DNA from: Cellulomonas_A sp047229345
Lineage (GTDB): Bacteria > Actinomycetota > Actinomycetes > Actinomycetales > Cellulomonadaceae
Direction: 5' to 3'
Length of the DNA stretch: 64,000 nucleotides
NCBI RefSeq assembly: GCF_047229345.1
Contig: NZ_JBFTER010000001.1
Coordinates: 62,001 to 126,000 of the forward strand
The notes beneath the pieces were generated by a model. That model worked only from the letters and a program-made list of their open reading frames with translations, was not told the origin of the DNA and made no database searches. The position numbers and the translations under genes are program-made. Below are positions 55,747-64,000 of this stretch, one piece after another; positions within the stretch are counted from its first letter, which is position 1, and every line of letters begins with the position of its first letter.

Positions 55747-57855
55747 ATGGCCGATCCCGCGACCTACCGTCCTGCCCCGGGCGAGATCCCCGACTCCCCG
55801 GGCGTGTACCGCTTCCGTGACGAGCACGGCCGGGTCATCTACGTCGGCAAGGCGAAGAGCCTGCGCTCCCGCCTCAACAGCTACTTCCAGGACGTCGCGG
55901 GCCTGCACCAGCGCACCCAGCAGATGGTCACCACGGCGGCGTCGGTCCAGTGGACGGTCGTGGGCACGGAGGTCGAGGCGCTCGCGCTCGAGTACTCGTG
56001 GATCAAGGAGTTCGACCCGCGGTTCAACGTCAAGTACCGCGACGACAAGAGCTACCCGTACCTGGCGGTGACGCTCGCCGACACGTTCCCGCGCGTGCAG
56101 GTCATGCGCGGTGCCAAGCGCGCGGGGACCCGCTACTTCGGCCCGTACGCGCACGCGTGGGCGATCCGCGAGACGGTCGACCTCCTGCTGCGCGTGTTCC
56201 CGGTGCGGACGTGCTCGGCGGGGGTCTTCAAGCGCGCGAACCAGCAGGGTCGCCCGTGCCTGCTCGGCTACATCGACAAGTGCTCGGCGCCGTGCGTCGG
56301 GCGGATCTCGCCCGAGGACCACGCGGACCTCGCGCGCGACTTCTGCGACTTCATGGCGGGCGACACCGCGAAGTTCACGCGCCGGCTGACCACGCGGATG
56401 CGCGAGGCCGCCGCGGAGCTCGACTACGAGCAGGCCGCCCGGCTGCGCGACGACATCGCGGCGCTCGAGCGCGCGACCGAGCGCAACGCGGTGGTGCTCG
56501 CCGACGGCACGGACGCGGACATCTTCGCGCTCGTCGGCGACGAGCTCGAGGCCGCGGTGCAGGTGTTCCACGTGCGCGACGGGCGGATCCGCGGCCAGCG
56601 CGGCTGGGTCGTGGAGAAGGTCGAGGACGTGACCGACGCCGAGCTGGTCGAGCACCTGCTCCAGCAGGTCTACGGCGACGAGGTGCTCGCGGGCCCCGGA
56701 CCGGGCGCGGCTGAGGTGCGCGAGTCGCGCGCGGTCCCCCGGGAGGTGCTCGTCCCCGTGCTGCCCCCCGACGTCCCGGGCGTGCAGGCGTGGCTCACGG
56801 GGTTGCGGGGGAGCCGCGTCGAGGTCCGCGTCCCCCAGCGCGGCGACAAGCGCGAGCTCGCGGAGACCGTGCGCCGCAACGCCGAGCACGCGCTCGCCCT
56901 GCACCGCACGCGCCGCGCGGGCGACCTCACGACCCGCAGCCAGGCCCTGCGCGAGATCCAGGAGGCGCTCGACCTGCCGACGGCGCCGCTGCGCATCGAG
57001 TGCTACGACGTCTCGCACAACCAGGGGACGTACCAGGTCGCGTCGATGGTGGTCTTCGAGGACGGCATGGCGCGCAAGAGCGAGTACCGCCAGTTCTCGA
57101 TCCGCGGCCCCGAGGGTGAGGGTGCGCGCGACGACACCGCGGCGATGCACGAGGTCATCACGCGCCGGTTCCGGCGCTACCTCGCGGAGCGTGCCGAGTC
57201 GGGTGACATGGACCTGGGCCAGGGGATGCCCGACGAGGACGACGACGAGGCGCTGCGCCGCTCCGGGCCGGTCGACGCCACGACGGGCCGTCCGCAGAGG
57301 TTCGCGTACCCCCCGAACCTCGTGGTCGTCGACGGCGGCCCCCCGCAGGTCGCCGCTGCCGCGGCCGCGCTCGCGGAGCTCGGCATCGACGACGTCGCGC
57401 TGTGCGGGCTCGCGAAGCGGCTCGAGGAGGTCTGGGTGCCCGGCGACGACTACCCCGTGATCCTGCAGCGCAGCTCGGAGGGCCTGTACCTGCTGCAGCG
57501 CCTGCGCGACGAGGCGCACCGCTTCGCGATCACCGCCCACCGCAAGCGGCGCAGCAAGGGCATGACCGTCTCGGCGCTCGACTCGGTGCCCGGTCTGGGG
57601 CCCGCGCGCTCGGCGGCGCTGCTCAAGCAGTTCGGGTCGCTCAAGCGGCTCAAGGCGGCCTCGGTCGAGGAGATCATGTCGGTGCCCGGGATGGGCGAGC
57701 GGACCGCCGCGGCGGTCGTCGCGGCGCTCGGTGGCGACGGCGGGGCGGGCGACGCCGTGGCCCCCGCGGACGACGGGGGTGCGTCGTCGTCCGCCGCCGC
57801 CCCGGCCGACGCGCCGGGGGTGGTCGCCTCCGCGTCCCCGACGGGCGGCGCGTGA
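55747..57855 (+). CDS. uvrC: Excinuclease ABC subunit C
   Basis: Predicted 702-residue dual nuclease. An N-terminal GIY-YIG domain (GVYRFRDEHGRVIYVGKAKS, about residues 19-38) makes the 3' cut, a UVR motif (EQAARLRDDIAALE) binds UvrB, an RNase H-like domain (LVVVDGGPPQVAAA) makes the 5' cut, and tandem helix-hairpin-helix motifs (SVPGLGPARSAALLKQFGSL, SVPGMGERTAAAVVAAL) end the fold. A 50-residue Ala/Gly/Asp tail follows. ATG at 55747 is leaderless (TAGGCT 55735-55740). It begins the cluster ending at whiA. Confidence 0.97.
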   Translation: MADPATYRPAPGEIPDSPGVYRFRDEHGRVIYVGKAKSLRSRLNSYFQDVAGLHQRTQQMVTTAASVQWTVVGTEVEALALEYSWIKEFDPRFNVKYRDDKSYPYLAVTLADTFPRVQVMRGAKRAGTRYFGPYAHAWAIRETVDLLLRVFPVRTCSAGVFKRANQQGRPCLLGYIDKCSAPCVGRISPEDHADLARDFCDFMAGDTAKFTRRLTTRMREAAAELDYEQAARLRDDIAALERATERNAVVLADGTDADIFALVGDELEAAVQVFHVRDGRIRGQRGWVVEKVEDVTDAELVEHLLQQVYGDEVLAGPGPGAAEVRESRAVPREVLVPVLPPDVPGVQAWLTGLRGSRVEVRVPQRGDKRELAETVRRNAEHALALHRTRRAGDLTTRSQALREIQEALDLPTAPLRIECYDVSHNQGTYQVASMVVFEDGMARKSEYRQFSIRGPEGEGARDDTAAMHEVITRRFRRYLAERAESGDMDLGQGMPDEDDDEALRRSGPVDATTGRPQRFAYPPNLVVVDGGPPQVAAAAAALAELGIDDVALCGLAKRLEEVWVPGDDYPVILQRSSEGLYLLQRLRDEAHRFAITAHRKRRSKGMTVSALDSVPGLGPARSAALLKQFGSLKRLKAASVEEIMSVPGMGERTAAAVVAALGGDGGAGDAVAPADDGGASSSAAAPADAPGVVASASPTGGA

Positions 57856-57869
57856 GGCATGCTGAGCCC

Positions 57870-58814
57870 ATGAGCGACGAGCCCTCGCCGATCACCGTCC
57901 CCTCCGGGATCCCCGCCCTCGAGGCGGCCGCGGAGGCGCCGCGCCTGATCGCTCCCCAGGTCCTGATCATCACCGGCATGTCCGGCGCCGGGCGCACGCG
58001 CGCCGCTGCGGTGCTCGAGGACCTCGACTGGTACGTCGTGGACAACCTGCCGGCGCAGATGCTCGTGCACCTCGTCGGCCTGGTCGCCAAGGGCGGCCCG
58101 GGCGGCGGGCAGCAGCGGATCGCGGCGGTCGTCGACGTGCGGACGCGCGAGTTCTTCGCGGACCTCGCCGAGGTGCTCGCCGGTCTGCGCGCGACCGGGA
58201 CCGACTACCGGATCCTCTTCCTCGACTCGTCCGACGAGGTCCTCGTGCGGCGCTTCGAGCAGGTGCGCCGCCCGCACCCGCTGCAGGGCGACGGGCGCAT
58301 CCTCGACGGGATCGACGCCGAGCGCGCGCTCCTCGCGGACATCCGGGAGCGCGCGGACGTGCTGATCGACACCTCCGAGCTGAGCGTGCACGACCTCGCC
58401 CGCGAGGTGCGCGCGGCGGTCACGGGCAACAGCGAGGACGCGCTGCGCGTCAACATCGTCTCGTTCGGCTTCAAGTACGGGCTGCCGCTCGACGCCGACC
58501 ACGTCGTCGACGTCCGCTTCCTGTCGAACCCGTACTGGATCACCGAGCTGCGCCACCTCACCGGCCGCGACGAGCCCGTGCGCGACTACGTGCTGGGGCT
58601 GCCGGGCGCGACCGACTTCGTCGACCGCTACGCCTCCGCGCTCGAGCCGGTGCTCGCCGGGTACCTGCACGAGGAGAAGCGCTACGTGACGATCGCCGTC
58701 GGCTGCACGGGCGGCAAGCACCGCTCGGTGGCGATCAGCGACGCGCTCGCCCGTCGCCTCCGGGAGCGGGGTCAGCGCGTGACCGTGACCGCGCGCGACC
58801 TCGGCAAGGAATGA
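57870..58814 (+). CDS. rapZ: RNase adapter protein RapZ (nucleotide-binding)
   Basis: Predicted 314-residue GTPase-like protein. The Walker A loop reads GMSGAGRTR, with Arg where Lys is canonical; the same GR[ST] form is common in actinobacteria. IAAVVDVRTREF matches Walker B, and GCTGGKHRSVAISDAL is the C-terminal family motif. In E. coli RapZ controls GlmZ/GlmY sRNA decay; in actinobacteria it links to peptidoglycan or gluconeogenesis control. ATG at 57870, CATGCT 6 nt upstream. yvcK overlaps its 3' end by 4 nt. Confidence 0.95.
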   Translation: MSDEPSPITVPSGIPALEAAAEAPRLIAPQVLIITGMSGAGRTRAAAVLEDLDWYVVDNLPAQMLVHLVGLVAKGGPGGGQQRIAAVVDVRTREFFADLAEVLAGLRATGTDYRILFLDSSDEVLVRRFEQVRRPHPLQGDGRILDGIDAERALLADIRERADVLIDTSELSVHDLAREVRAAVTGNSEDALRVNIVSFGFKYGLPLDADHVVDVRFLSNPYWITELRHLTGRDEPVRDYVLGLPGATDFVDRYASALEPVLAGYLHEEKRYVTIAVGCTGGKHRSVAISDALARRLRERGQRVTVTARDLGKE

Positions 58815-59800
58815 GCGCGGCACGCGCAGCGGACCCGACCTACCTGGCCCCGGCGTTCGTCGCGCTCGGGGGAGGGCACGGGCTCTCGGCGACGCTGTCG
58901 GCGCTGCGGCTCATGTCGGACCGGCTCACCGCGGTGGTCACGGTCGCGGACGACGGCGGCTCGTCGGGCCGCCTGCGGGACGAGCTGGGCGTGCTGCCGC
59001 CCGGGGACCTGCGCATGGCGCTCGCGGCCCTGTGCGACGACTCCGACTGGGGCCGGACGTGGCGTGACGTGCTCCAGCACCGGTTCGCCTCGTCGGGGGA
59101 CCTGGACCGGCACGCGGTCGGCAACCTGCTGATCGTCGCACTCTGGGAGCTCCTCGGCGACACCGTCGAGGGCCTCGACTGGGTCGGGAAGCTGCTCGGC
59201 GCACGCGGTCGGGTCCTCCCGATGTCCGCGGTGCCGCTCCAGATCGAGGCCGACGTCGAGGACGGCACCGGCCGGACGACGGTGGTCCGCGGCCAGAGCG
59301 CGGTGGCGGTCACGACGGACCGGATCGCCCAGGTGCGCCTCGTCCCGGCGTCGCCGCCCGCGTGCGTCGAGGCGGTCGAGGCGGTCGACGCGGCGGACTG
59401 GGTCGTCCTCGGGCCCGGCTCGTGGTTCACGTCCGTGCTGCCGCACCTGCTGGTGCCCGAGCTCTCGGCCGCGCTGCACCGGACCGCGGCGCGGCGCGTC
59501 GTCGTGCTCAACCTCTCGCCCGACTCGGGGGAGACCGCGGGCATGTGCGCCGAGGAGCACCTCGCGGTGCTGCACGAGCACGCGCCGGGGCTGCGCGTGG
59601 ACGCCATCGTCGCCGACCCGGGAGCGGTCGACGACGTCGACGTGCTCATGACCAGGGCCGCGGCGTTCGGCGCGCGGGTGCTGCTGCGTCAGGTCCGGGT
59701 CGGGGACGGGTCCGCGCGGCACGACCCGCTGCGTCTCGCGGCGGCGCTGCGGGACGTCGTGGAGGGCTACCTCGGGGACGTCGGTACCCGCACGAGCTGA
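58811..59800 (+). CDS. yvcK: Gluconeogenesis factor YvcK/CuvA (CofD-like)
   Basis: Predicted 329-residue UDP-sugar-binding protein. VALGGGHGLSATLSAL opens the Rossmann fold, VTVADDGGSSGRLRDELGVL and HAVGNLLIVALWEL are the family blocks, and WVVLGPGSWFTSVLPHLL the C-terminal lobe. It supports growth on gluconeogenic carbon and cell wall synthesis by binding UDP-GlcNAc. ATG at 58811 overlaps the rapZ stop (ATGA). Confidence 0.95.
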   Translation: MSAARAADPTYLAPAFVALGGGHGLSATLSALRLMSDRLTAVVTVADDGGSSGRLRDELGVLPPGDLRMALAALCDDSDWGRTWRDVLQHRFASSGDLDRHAVGNLLIVALWELLGDTVEGLDWVGKLLGARGRVLPMSAVPLQIEADVEDGTGRTTVVRGQSAVAVTTDRIAQVRLVPASPPACVEAVEAVDAADWVVLGPGSWFTSVLPHLLVPELSAALHRTAARRVVVLNLSPDSGETAGMCAEEHLAVLHEHAPGLRVDAIVADPGAVDDVDVLMTRAAAFGARVLLRQVRVGDGSARHDPLRLAAALRDVVEGYLGDVGTRTS

Positions 59801-59825
59801 CCTCAGGTGGTGGCAGGATGACGCC

Positions 59826-60806
59826 ATGGCGCTGACGGCACAGGTGAAGGATGAGCTGGCACGGCTCCAGGTGGACAAGACGTCCTGCCGCAAGGCCGAG
59901 GTCTCCGCGACCCTGAGGTTCGCGGGCGGGCTGCACATCATCTCCGGCCGCATCGTGATCGAGGCCGAGCTCGACACGGGGATCGCGGCCCGACGGCTGC
60001 GCCAGGCGATCGCCGAGGTCTACGGGCACGGCAGCGACGTCATCGTGGTCTCGGCGGGCGGCCTGCGCCGCGGCAGCCGCTACGTCGTGCGGGTCGTCAA
60101 GGACGGGGAGTCGCTCGCGCGCCAGACCGGTCTGCTCGACAACCGTGGCCGTCCGGTGCGCGGGCTGCCGCCCCAGGTGGTGTCCGCAGGCGTCGGGGAG
60201 GCGGAGGCGGCGTGGCGCGGGGCGTTCCTCGCGCACGGCTCGCTGACGGAGCCCGGCCGGTCGTCGTCGCTGGAGATCACGTGCCCGGGGCCCGAGGCCG
60301 CGCTCGCGCTCGTCGGGGCCGCGCGGCGGCTCGGGATCACCGCGAAGGCGCGCGAGGTGCGCGGGGTCGACCGCGTCGTGATCCGGGACGGCGACGCGAT
60401 CAGCGCGATGCTGGCCCGGCTCGGCGCGCACGACACGATGCTCGTGTGGGAGGAGCGGCGCGTGCGCCGCGAGGTGCGCGGGACGGCGAACCGGCTGGCC
60501 AACTTCGACGACGCGAACCTGCGCCGGTCGGCGCGCGCGGCGGTGGCCGCGGGGGCCCGCGTCGAGCGCGCGTTCGAGATCCTCGGCGCCGACCTGCCCG
60601 AGCACCTGCGCGAGGCCGGGGAGCTGCGGCTCGCCCACAAGCAGGCGTCGCTCGAGGAGCTCGGCAAGCTCGCGGACCCCGTGCTGACCAAGGACGCGGT
60701 CGCCGGACGGATCCGCCGCCTGCTCGCCACCGCCGACAAGCGCGCCGCCGAGCTGGGCATCCCGGACACCGAGGCGGGCCTCGCGCCGGAGCTGCTCGAC
60801 CTGTAG
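59826..60806 (+). CDS. whiA: Sporulation/division regulator WhiA
   Basis: Predicted 326-residue DNA-binding protein. The N-terminal LAGLIDADG-like domain (about 1-225) starts MALTAQVKDELARLQVDKTS; the C-terminal helix-turn-helix (about 245-315) contains ANFDDANLRRSARAAVAAGA and LEELGKLADPVLTKDAVAGR. WhiA with WhiB activates division genes (ftsZ, ftsW) in actinobacteria. ATG at 59826 is leaderless-like (CAGGAT at 59814-59819). Gene order rapZ-yvcK-whiA is conserved. Confidence 0.96.
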   Translation: MALTAQVKDELARLQVDKTSCRKAEVSATLRFAGGLHIISGRIVIEAELDTGIAARRLRQAIAEVYGHGSDVIVVSAGGLRRGSRYVVRVVKDGESLARQTGLLDNRGRPVRGLPPQVVSAGVGEAEAAWRGAFLAHGSLTEPGRSSSLEITCPGPEAALALVGAARRLGITAKAREVRGVDRVVIRDGDAISAMLARLGAHDTMLVWEERRVRREVRGTANRLANFDDANLRRSARAAVAAGARVERAFEILGADLPEHLREAGELRLAHKQASLEELGKLADPVLTKDAVAGRIRRLLATADKRAAELGIPDTEAGLAPELLDL

Positions 60807-60895
60807 CCACGGCGTCGCCGGCCGCCCACGGGCCGCCCACCTGCGGACCCGTCTCAGCGCGGACCATGGTCCCGGCGTGAGGTCGGTCACGGGTA

Positions 60896-60901
60896 TAGGC
60901 T
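60896..60901 (+). promoter_or_regulatory. gap -10 box
   Basis: TAGGCT inside GGGTATAGGCT. The predicted start near 60908 leaves a 145-nt leader before gap, long compared with the leaderless neighbours. Confidence 0.6.
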
Positions 60902-61052
60902 CAAGAACATCCGGTGGAGGTCAAGAGTCGGCCGCGCGCACAGCGTGGCCCTCGCTCGGCCGCCATCGGTGGAGCGCACATCGGCGTGCGTGCTCGTCAA
61001 TCACCGCAACTGTGTGCGCCGGCCCTTCGTCGGCGCGTGCCGAGGAGGGCAA

Positions 61053-62060
61053 GTGACCATCCGCGTCGGTATCAACGGCTTCGGCCGCATCGGACGTAAC
61101 TTCTACCGGGCGATTCTCGCGTCCGGGGCGGACATCGAGATCGTCGGTGTCAACGACCTCACGGACAACAAGACCCTGGCGCACCTGCTGAAGTACGACT
61201 CCGTCCTGGGACGTCTCCCGGTCGAGGTCACCTACGACGAGAAGTCGATCATCGTCGACGGCAAGGCCATCCGCGCGCTCGAGGAGCGCGACCCGGCGAA
61301 CCTCCCCTGGGGCGAGCTCGGTGCGGACATCGTCATCGAGTCCACGGGCTTCTTCACGGACGCGACCAAGGCGAAGGCGCACATCGACGCCGGCGCCAAG
61401 AAGGTCATCATCTCGGCCCCGGCCAAGAACGAGGACGGCACGTTCGTCGTCGGTGTCAACCACACCGAGTACGACGCCGCGACGCAGCACATCATCTCGA
61501 ACGCGTCGTGCACCACGAACTGCCTCGCGCCGCTCGCGAAGGTCCTCGACGAGGCCTTCGGCATCGAGCGTGGTCTCATGACCACGATCCACGCGTACAC
61601 GGGCGACCAGAACCTCCAGGACGGCCCCCACAAGGACCTGCGCCGTGCGCGCGCCGCCGCCCTGAACATCGTCCCGACGTCGACGGGTGCGGCCAAGGCC
61701 GTCGCCCTGGTGCTCCCGCAGCTCAAGGGCAAGCTCGACGGCTACGCGCTGCGCGTCCCGGTCCCGACCGGTTCCGCCACGGACCTCACGTTCACGGCCG
61801 GTCGCGAGACGACGGTCGACGAGGTCAACGCCGCGGTCAAGGCCGCTGCCGCGACGGACGCCCTCCAGGGCATCCTCGTCTACACCGAGGACGAGATCGT
61901 CTCGAGCGACATCGTCACGGACCCGGCCTCGAGCATCTTCGACGCCAAGCTGACGAAGGTCATCGGCGACCAGGTCAAGGTCGTCGCCTGGTACGACAAC
62001 GAGTGGGGCTACTCGAACCGCCTCGTGGACCTCACGGTCTACGTGGGCGAGCGTCTCTGA
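61053..62060 (+). CDS. gap: Glyceraldehyde-3-phosphate dehydrogenase, type I
   Basis: Predicted 335-residue NAD-dependent enzyme. INGFGRIGRNFYRAIL is the nucleotide-binding motif, Cys153 in ASCTTNCLAP the catalytic thiol with His in TIHAYTGDQ, and WYDNEWGYSNR ends the fold. An acidic residue after VGVND indicates NAD over NADP. GTG at 61053 follows GAGGAGGG at a good distance; an earlier ATG at 60945 lies in the leader and is rejected. pgk and tpiA follow. Confidence 0.97.
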   Translation: MTIRVGINGFGRIGRNFYRAILASGADIEIVGVNDLTDNKTLAHLLKYDSVLGRLPVEVTYDEKSIIVDGKAIRALEERDPANLPWGELGADIVIESTGFFTDATKAKAHIDAGAKKVIISAPAKNEDGTFVVGVNHTEYDAATQHIISNASCTTNCLAPLAKVLDEAFGIERGLMTTIHAYTGDQNLQDGPHKDLRRARAAALNIVPTSTGAAKAVALVLPQLKGKLDGYALRVPVPTGSATDLTFTAGRETTVDEVNAAVKAAAATDALQGILVYTEDEIVSSDIVTDPASSIFDAKLTKVIGDQVKVVAWYDNEWGYSNRLVDLTVYVGERL

Positions 62061-62089
62061 CGCGTCGTCCCCCCACCAGCACGACAATG

Positions 62090-62137
62090 CGTCCGCGTGC
62101 GCCCCACGGCCCTCGGGTCGCGGGGCGCACGCGGACG
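62090..62137 (+). terminator. Hairpin between gap and pgk
   Basis: A 16-bp perfect stem (62090-62105 with 62122-62137) and a 16-nt loop. Lacks a U-tract. It may attenuate or partly terminate so that gap exceeds pgk. Confidence 0.7.
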
Positions 62138-62196
62138 TCGTCATGTCCCGGGCGGTCGGGCTCCGGTCCGGCTGCCCCGAGTCAGGAAGTAGGACC

Positions 62197-63396
62197 ATGA
62201 AGACCATCGAGGACCTCGGGGACCTGCGCGGCAAGCGCGTCCTCGTCCGTTCCGACTTCAACGTGCCGCTCGACGGCACGACGATCACGGACGACGGCCG
62301 CGTGCGCGCGGCTTTCCCCACGCTGACGGCGCTGCTCGACGCGGGCGCCCGCGTGATCGTGACCGCGCACCTGGGCCGCCCGAAGGGCGCCCCCGAGGAC
62401 AAGTACTCGCTCGCACCCGTCGCCGCCCGCCTCGGCGAGCTGCTCGGCAAGCCGGTCACGCTCGCGAAGGACACCGTCGGCGAGTCGGCGCGCGAGACCG
62501 TCGCCGCGCTCGGTGACGGTGAGATCGCCCTGCTCGAGAACATCCGCTTCGACCCGCGCGAGACCTCGAAGGTCGACGCGGAGCGTGCGGAGCTCGCCGG
62601 CGAGCTGGCGTCCCTCGCGGACGCGTACGTCTCCGACGGCTTCGGCGTCGTGCACCGCAAGCAGGCGTCGGTCTACGACGTCGCGCAGCAGCTGCCCGCG
62701 GCGGTCGGCAAGCTCGTCCTCAAGGAGGTCGACTCCCTCCGCAAGGCGACCGAGGACCCGGAGCGCCCGTACGTGGTCGTGCTCGGCGGCTCGAAGGTCT
62801 CCGACAAGCTGGGCGTCATCGCGAACCTGCTGACCAAGGCGGACCGCCTGCTCATCGGCGGCGGCATGGTCTTCACGTTCCTCGCGGCGAAGGGCTTCTC
62901 GGTCGGCAAGTCGCTGCTCGAGGAGGACCAGATCGAGACGGTCAAGGGCTACCTGGCGCAGGCCGAGGAGCGCGGCGTCGAGATCGTCCTGCCGACGGAC
63001 ATCGTCGTCGCGGACGCCTTCGCGGCGGACTCCCCGCACGACGTGGTCGCGGCCGACGCGATCCCCGACGAGCGCATCGGCCTCGACATCGGCCCGGCCT
63101 CCGCCGAGCTGTTCCGCAGCAAGCTCGTCGACGCCAAGACGGTCGTCTGGAACGGGCCCGCGGGTGTGTTCGAGTTCGAGGCGTTCTCGGGCGGCACGCG
63201 TGCGGTGGCGCAGGCCATCATCGACGCCGGCGCGAACGGCGCGTTCACGATCGTCGGTGGTGGCGACTCCGCCGCCGCCGTCCGGATCCTCGGTTTCGAC
63301 GAGGCCGGCTTCGGTCACATCTCGACGGGTGGCGGCGCCAGCCTCGAGTTCCTCGAGGGCAAGACCCTCCCCGGCATCGCCGTCCTGGAGGGCTGA
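62197..63396 (+). CDS. pgk: Phosphoglycerate kinase
   Basis: Predicted 399-residue kinase forming ATP from 1,3-bisphosphoglycerate. VRSDFNVPLDG, VTAHLGRPKG, LGGSKVSDKLGVI and VGGGDSAAAV (nucleotide site) are all present. ATG at 62197 with AGGAAGTAGGACC upstream. Followed 4 nt later by tpiA, so the two are translationally close. Confidence 0.97.
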   Translation: MKTIEDLGDLRGKRVLVRSDFNVPLDGTTITDDGRVRAAFPTLTALLDAGARVIVTAHLGRPKGAPEDKYSLAPVAARLGELLGKPVTLAKDTVGESARETVAALGDGEIALLENIRFDPRETSKVDAERAELAGELASLADAYVSDGFGVVHRKQASVYDVAQQLPAAVGKLVLKEVDSLRKATEDPERPYVVVLGGSKVSDKLGVIANLLTKADRLLIGGGMVFTFLAAKGFSVGKSLLEEDQIETVKGYLAQAEERGVEIVLPTDIVVADAFAADSPHDVVAADAIPDERIGLDIGPASAELFRSKLVDAKTVVWNGPAGVFEFEAFSGGTRAVAQAIIDAGANGAFTIVGGGDSAAAVRILGFDEAGFGHISTGGGASLEFLEGKTLPGIAVLEG

Positions 63397-63400
63397 TCTC

Positions 63401-64000
63401 ATGGCAACGCGCATCCCGCTCATCGCGGGCAACTGGAAGCTCAACCTCGACCACAACGAGGCGATCCACCTCGTGCAGAAGCTCGCGTGGTCGCTCAAGG
63501 ACGCGAAGCACGACTTCGCGGCTGCGGAGGTCGTCGTCCTGCCGTCGTTCACCGCGATCCGCTCCGTGCAGACGCTCGTGGACGCCGACAAGCTCGAGAT
63601 CGGCTACGGGGCGCAGGACGTCTCGGCGCACGCGAGCGGCGCGTACACCGGCGAGGTCTCGGCTGCGCAGCTCGCCAAGCTCGGCGTCAGCTACGTCGCG
63701 GTCGGGCACTCCGAGCGCCGCGAGTACCACGCCGAGTCGGACGCGGTCGTCGCGGCCAAGGCCGTCGCGGCGTTCGGTGCGGGCATCGTCCCGATCGTCT
63801 GCGTCGGCGAGGGCCTCGACGTCCGCAAGGCGGGCGAGCAGGTGTCCTACACGCTCACGCAGCTCGAGGGCTCGCTCGCGGGCCTCACGCCCGAGCAGGT
63901 CGCCACGGTCGTCATCGCCTACGAGCCCGTCTGGGCCATCGGCACCGGCGAGGTCGCGACGCCTGAGGACGCGCAGGAGGTCGCCGCGGCGATCCGTGCC
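63401..64000 (+). CDS. tpiA: Triosephosphate isomerase (partial)
   Basis: First 200 codons; the gene continues past the right edge. It interconverts dihydroxyacetone phosphate and glyceraldehyde 3-phosphate. Lys13 in AGNWKLN, His103 in VGHSERR and Glu175 in AYEPVWAIGTG are the catalytic residues. ATG at 63401 follows CTGGAGGGC. Part of the gap-pgk-tpiA cluster. Confidence 0.97.
   Translation, partial: MATRIPLIAGNWKLNLDHNEAIHLVQKLAWSLKDAKHDFAAAEVVVLPSFTAIRSVQTLVDADKLEIGYGAQDVSAHASGAYTGEVSAAQLAKLGVSYVAVGHSERREYHAESDAVVAAKAVAAFGAGIVPIVCVGEGLDVRKAGEQVSYTLTQLEGSLAGLTPEQVATVVIAYEPVWAIGTGEVATPEDAQEVAAAIRA

Noticed and set aside
60945..61052. Upstream ATG extension of gap (36 extra residues).
   Set aside because: GAPDH begins at the VTIRVGINGFGRIGRN segment in the family, and GTG 61053 has a strong GGAGGG site.

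Overview
The window is chromosomal DNA from a very GC-rich actinobacterium, most likely Cellulomonadaceae or a close relative. Evidence: strongly GC-biased third codon positions throughout, many GTG starts, a WhiA sporulation-type regulator, an ANTAR response regulator, a four-domain ribosomal protein S1, and a backbone order (ANTAR regulator - liv - polA - rpsA - coaE - uvrB - uvrA - uvrC - rapZ - yvcK - whiA - gap - pgk - tpi) that I recognise as conserved in actinobacteria such as Streptomyces. Genus is inference. I see no insertion sequence, prophage, rRNA operon or CRISPR array.

Region by region. 1-8.2 kb: end of a TRIC-type membrane protein gene, an acetyltransferase, then a sugar-scavenging locus (ROK regulator divergent from a GH36 alpha-galactosidase followed by a three-gene CUT1-type ABC importer without its own ATPase). 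8.2-18 kb is the accessory part: a CYTH-CHAD protein, SulP transporter plus GAP-family membrane protein, a TetR regulator divergent from an NAD(P)-binding protein across twin operators, a DHA2-type MFS exporter, a SixA-like phosphatase, and a stretch of weak or decaying genes. 18-25 kb: an unusual tRNA with anticodon CAA, the ANTAR regulator, and a branched-chain amino acid transporter whose binding protein (livK) and permease/ATPase operon (livHMGF) are convergent but share a near-identical promoter element. 25-38 kb: polA without proofreading, an acetate permease pair, and a peptide ABC operon ending in a fused double ATPase. 38-45.6 kb: pfkA, rpsA, coaE-pcp, uvrB, and a TerC-type membrane protein under a manganese riboswitch. 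45.7-55.6 kb: peptidase E, flavoprotein, YciI, aldo-keto reductase, MBL-fold and GH15 genes, uvrA, a 42-bp minisatellite and an OsmC gene. 55.7-64 kb: uvrC, then rapZ-yvcK-whiA, then gap, pgk and the start of tpiA.

The functional core is nucleotide excision repair (uvrA, uvrB, uvrC, with polA for gap filling), central glycolysis (pfkA, gap, pgk, tpiA), and nutrient uptake (galactosides, branched-chain amino acids, acetate, peptides). Two regulatory styles recur: leaderless genes with a -10 hexamer 6-7 nt before the start codon (at least thirteen genes), and long-leader genes (rpsA, gap, terC). The most notable observations are the shared livK/livH promoter element, the short-variable-arm tRNA with a leucine anticodon, the nucleotide-level Mn riboswitch model for terC, the LivH extracellular-domain fusion, the aldo-keto reductase lacking its catalytic Asp, and the 42-bp tandem repeats. 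I found no convincing multi-gene system of an undescribed kind; the window is mostly core genome.
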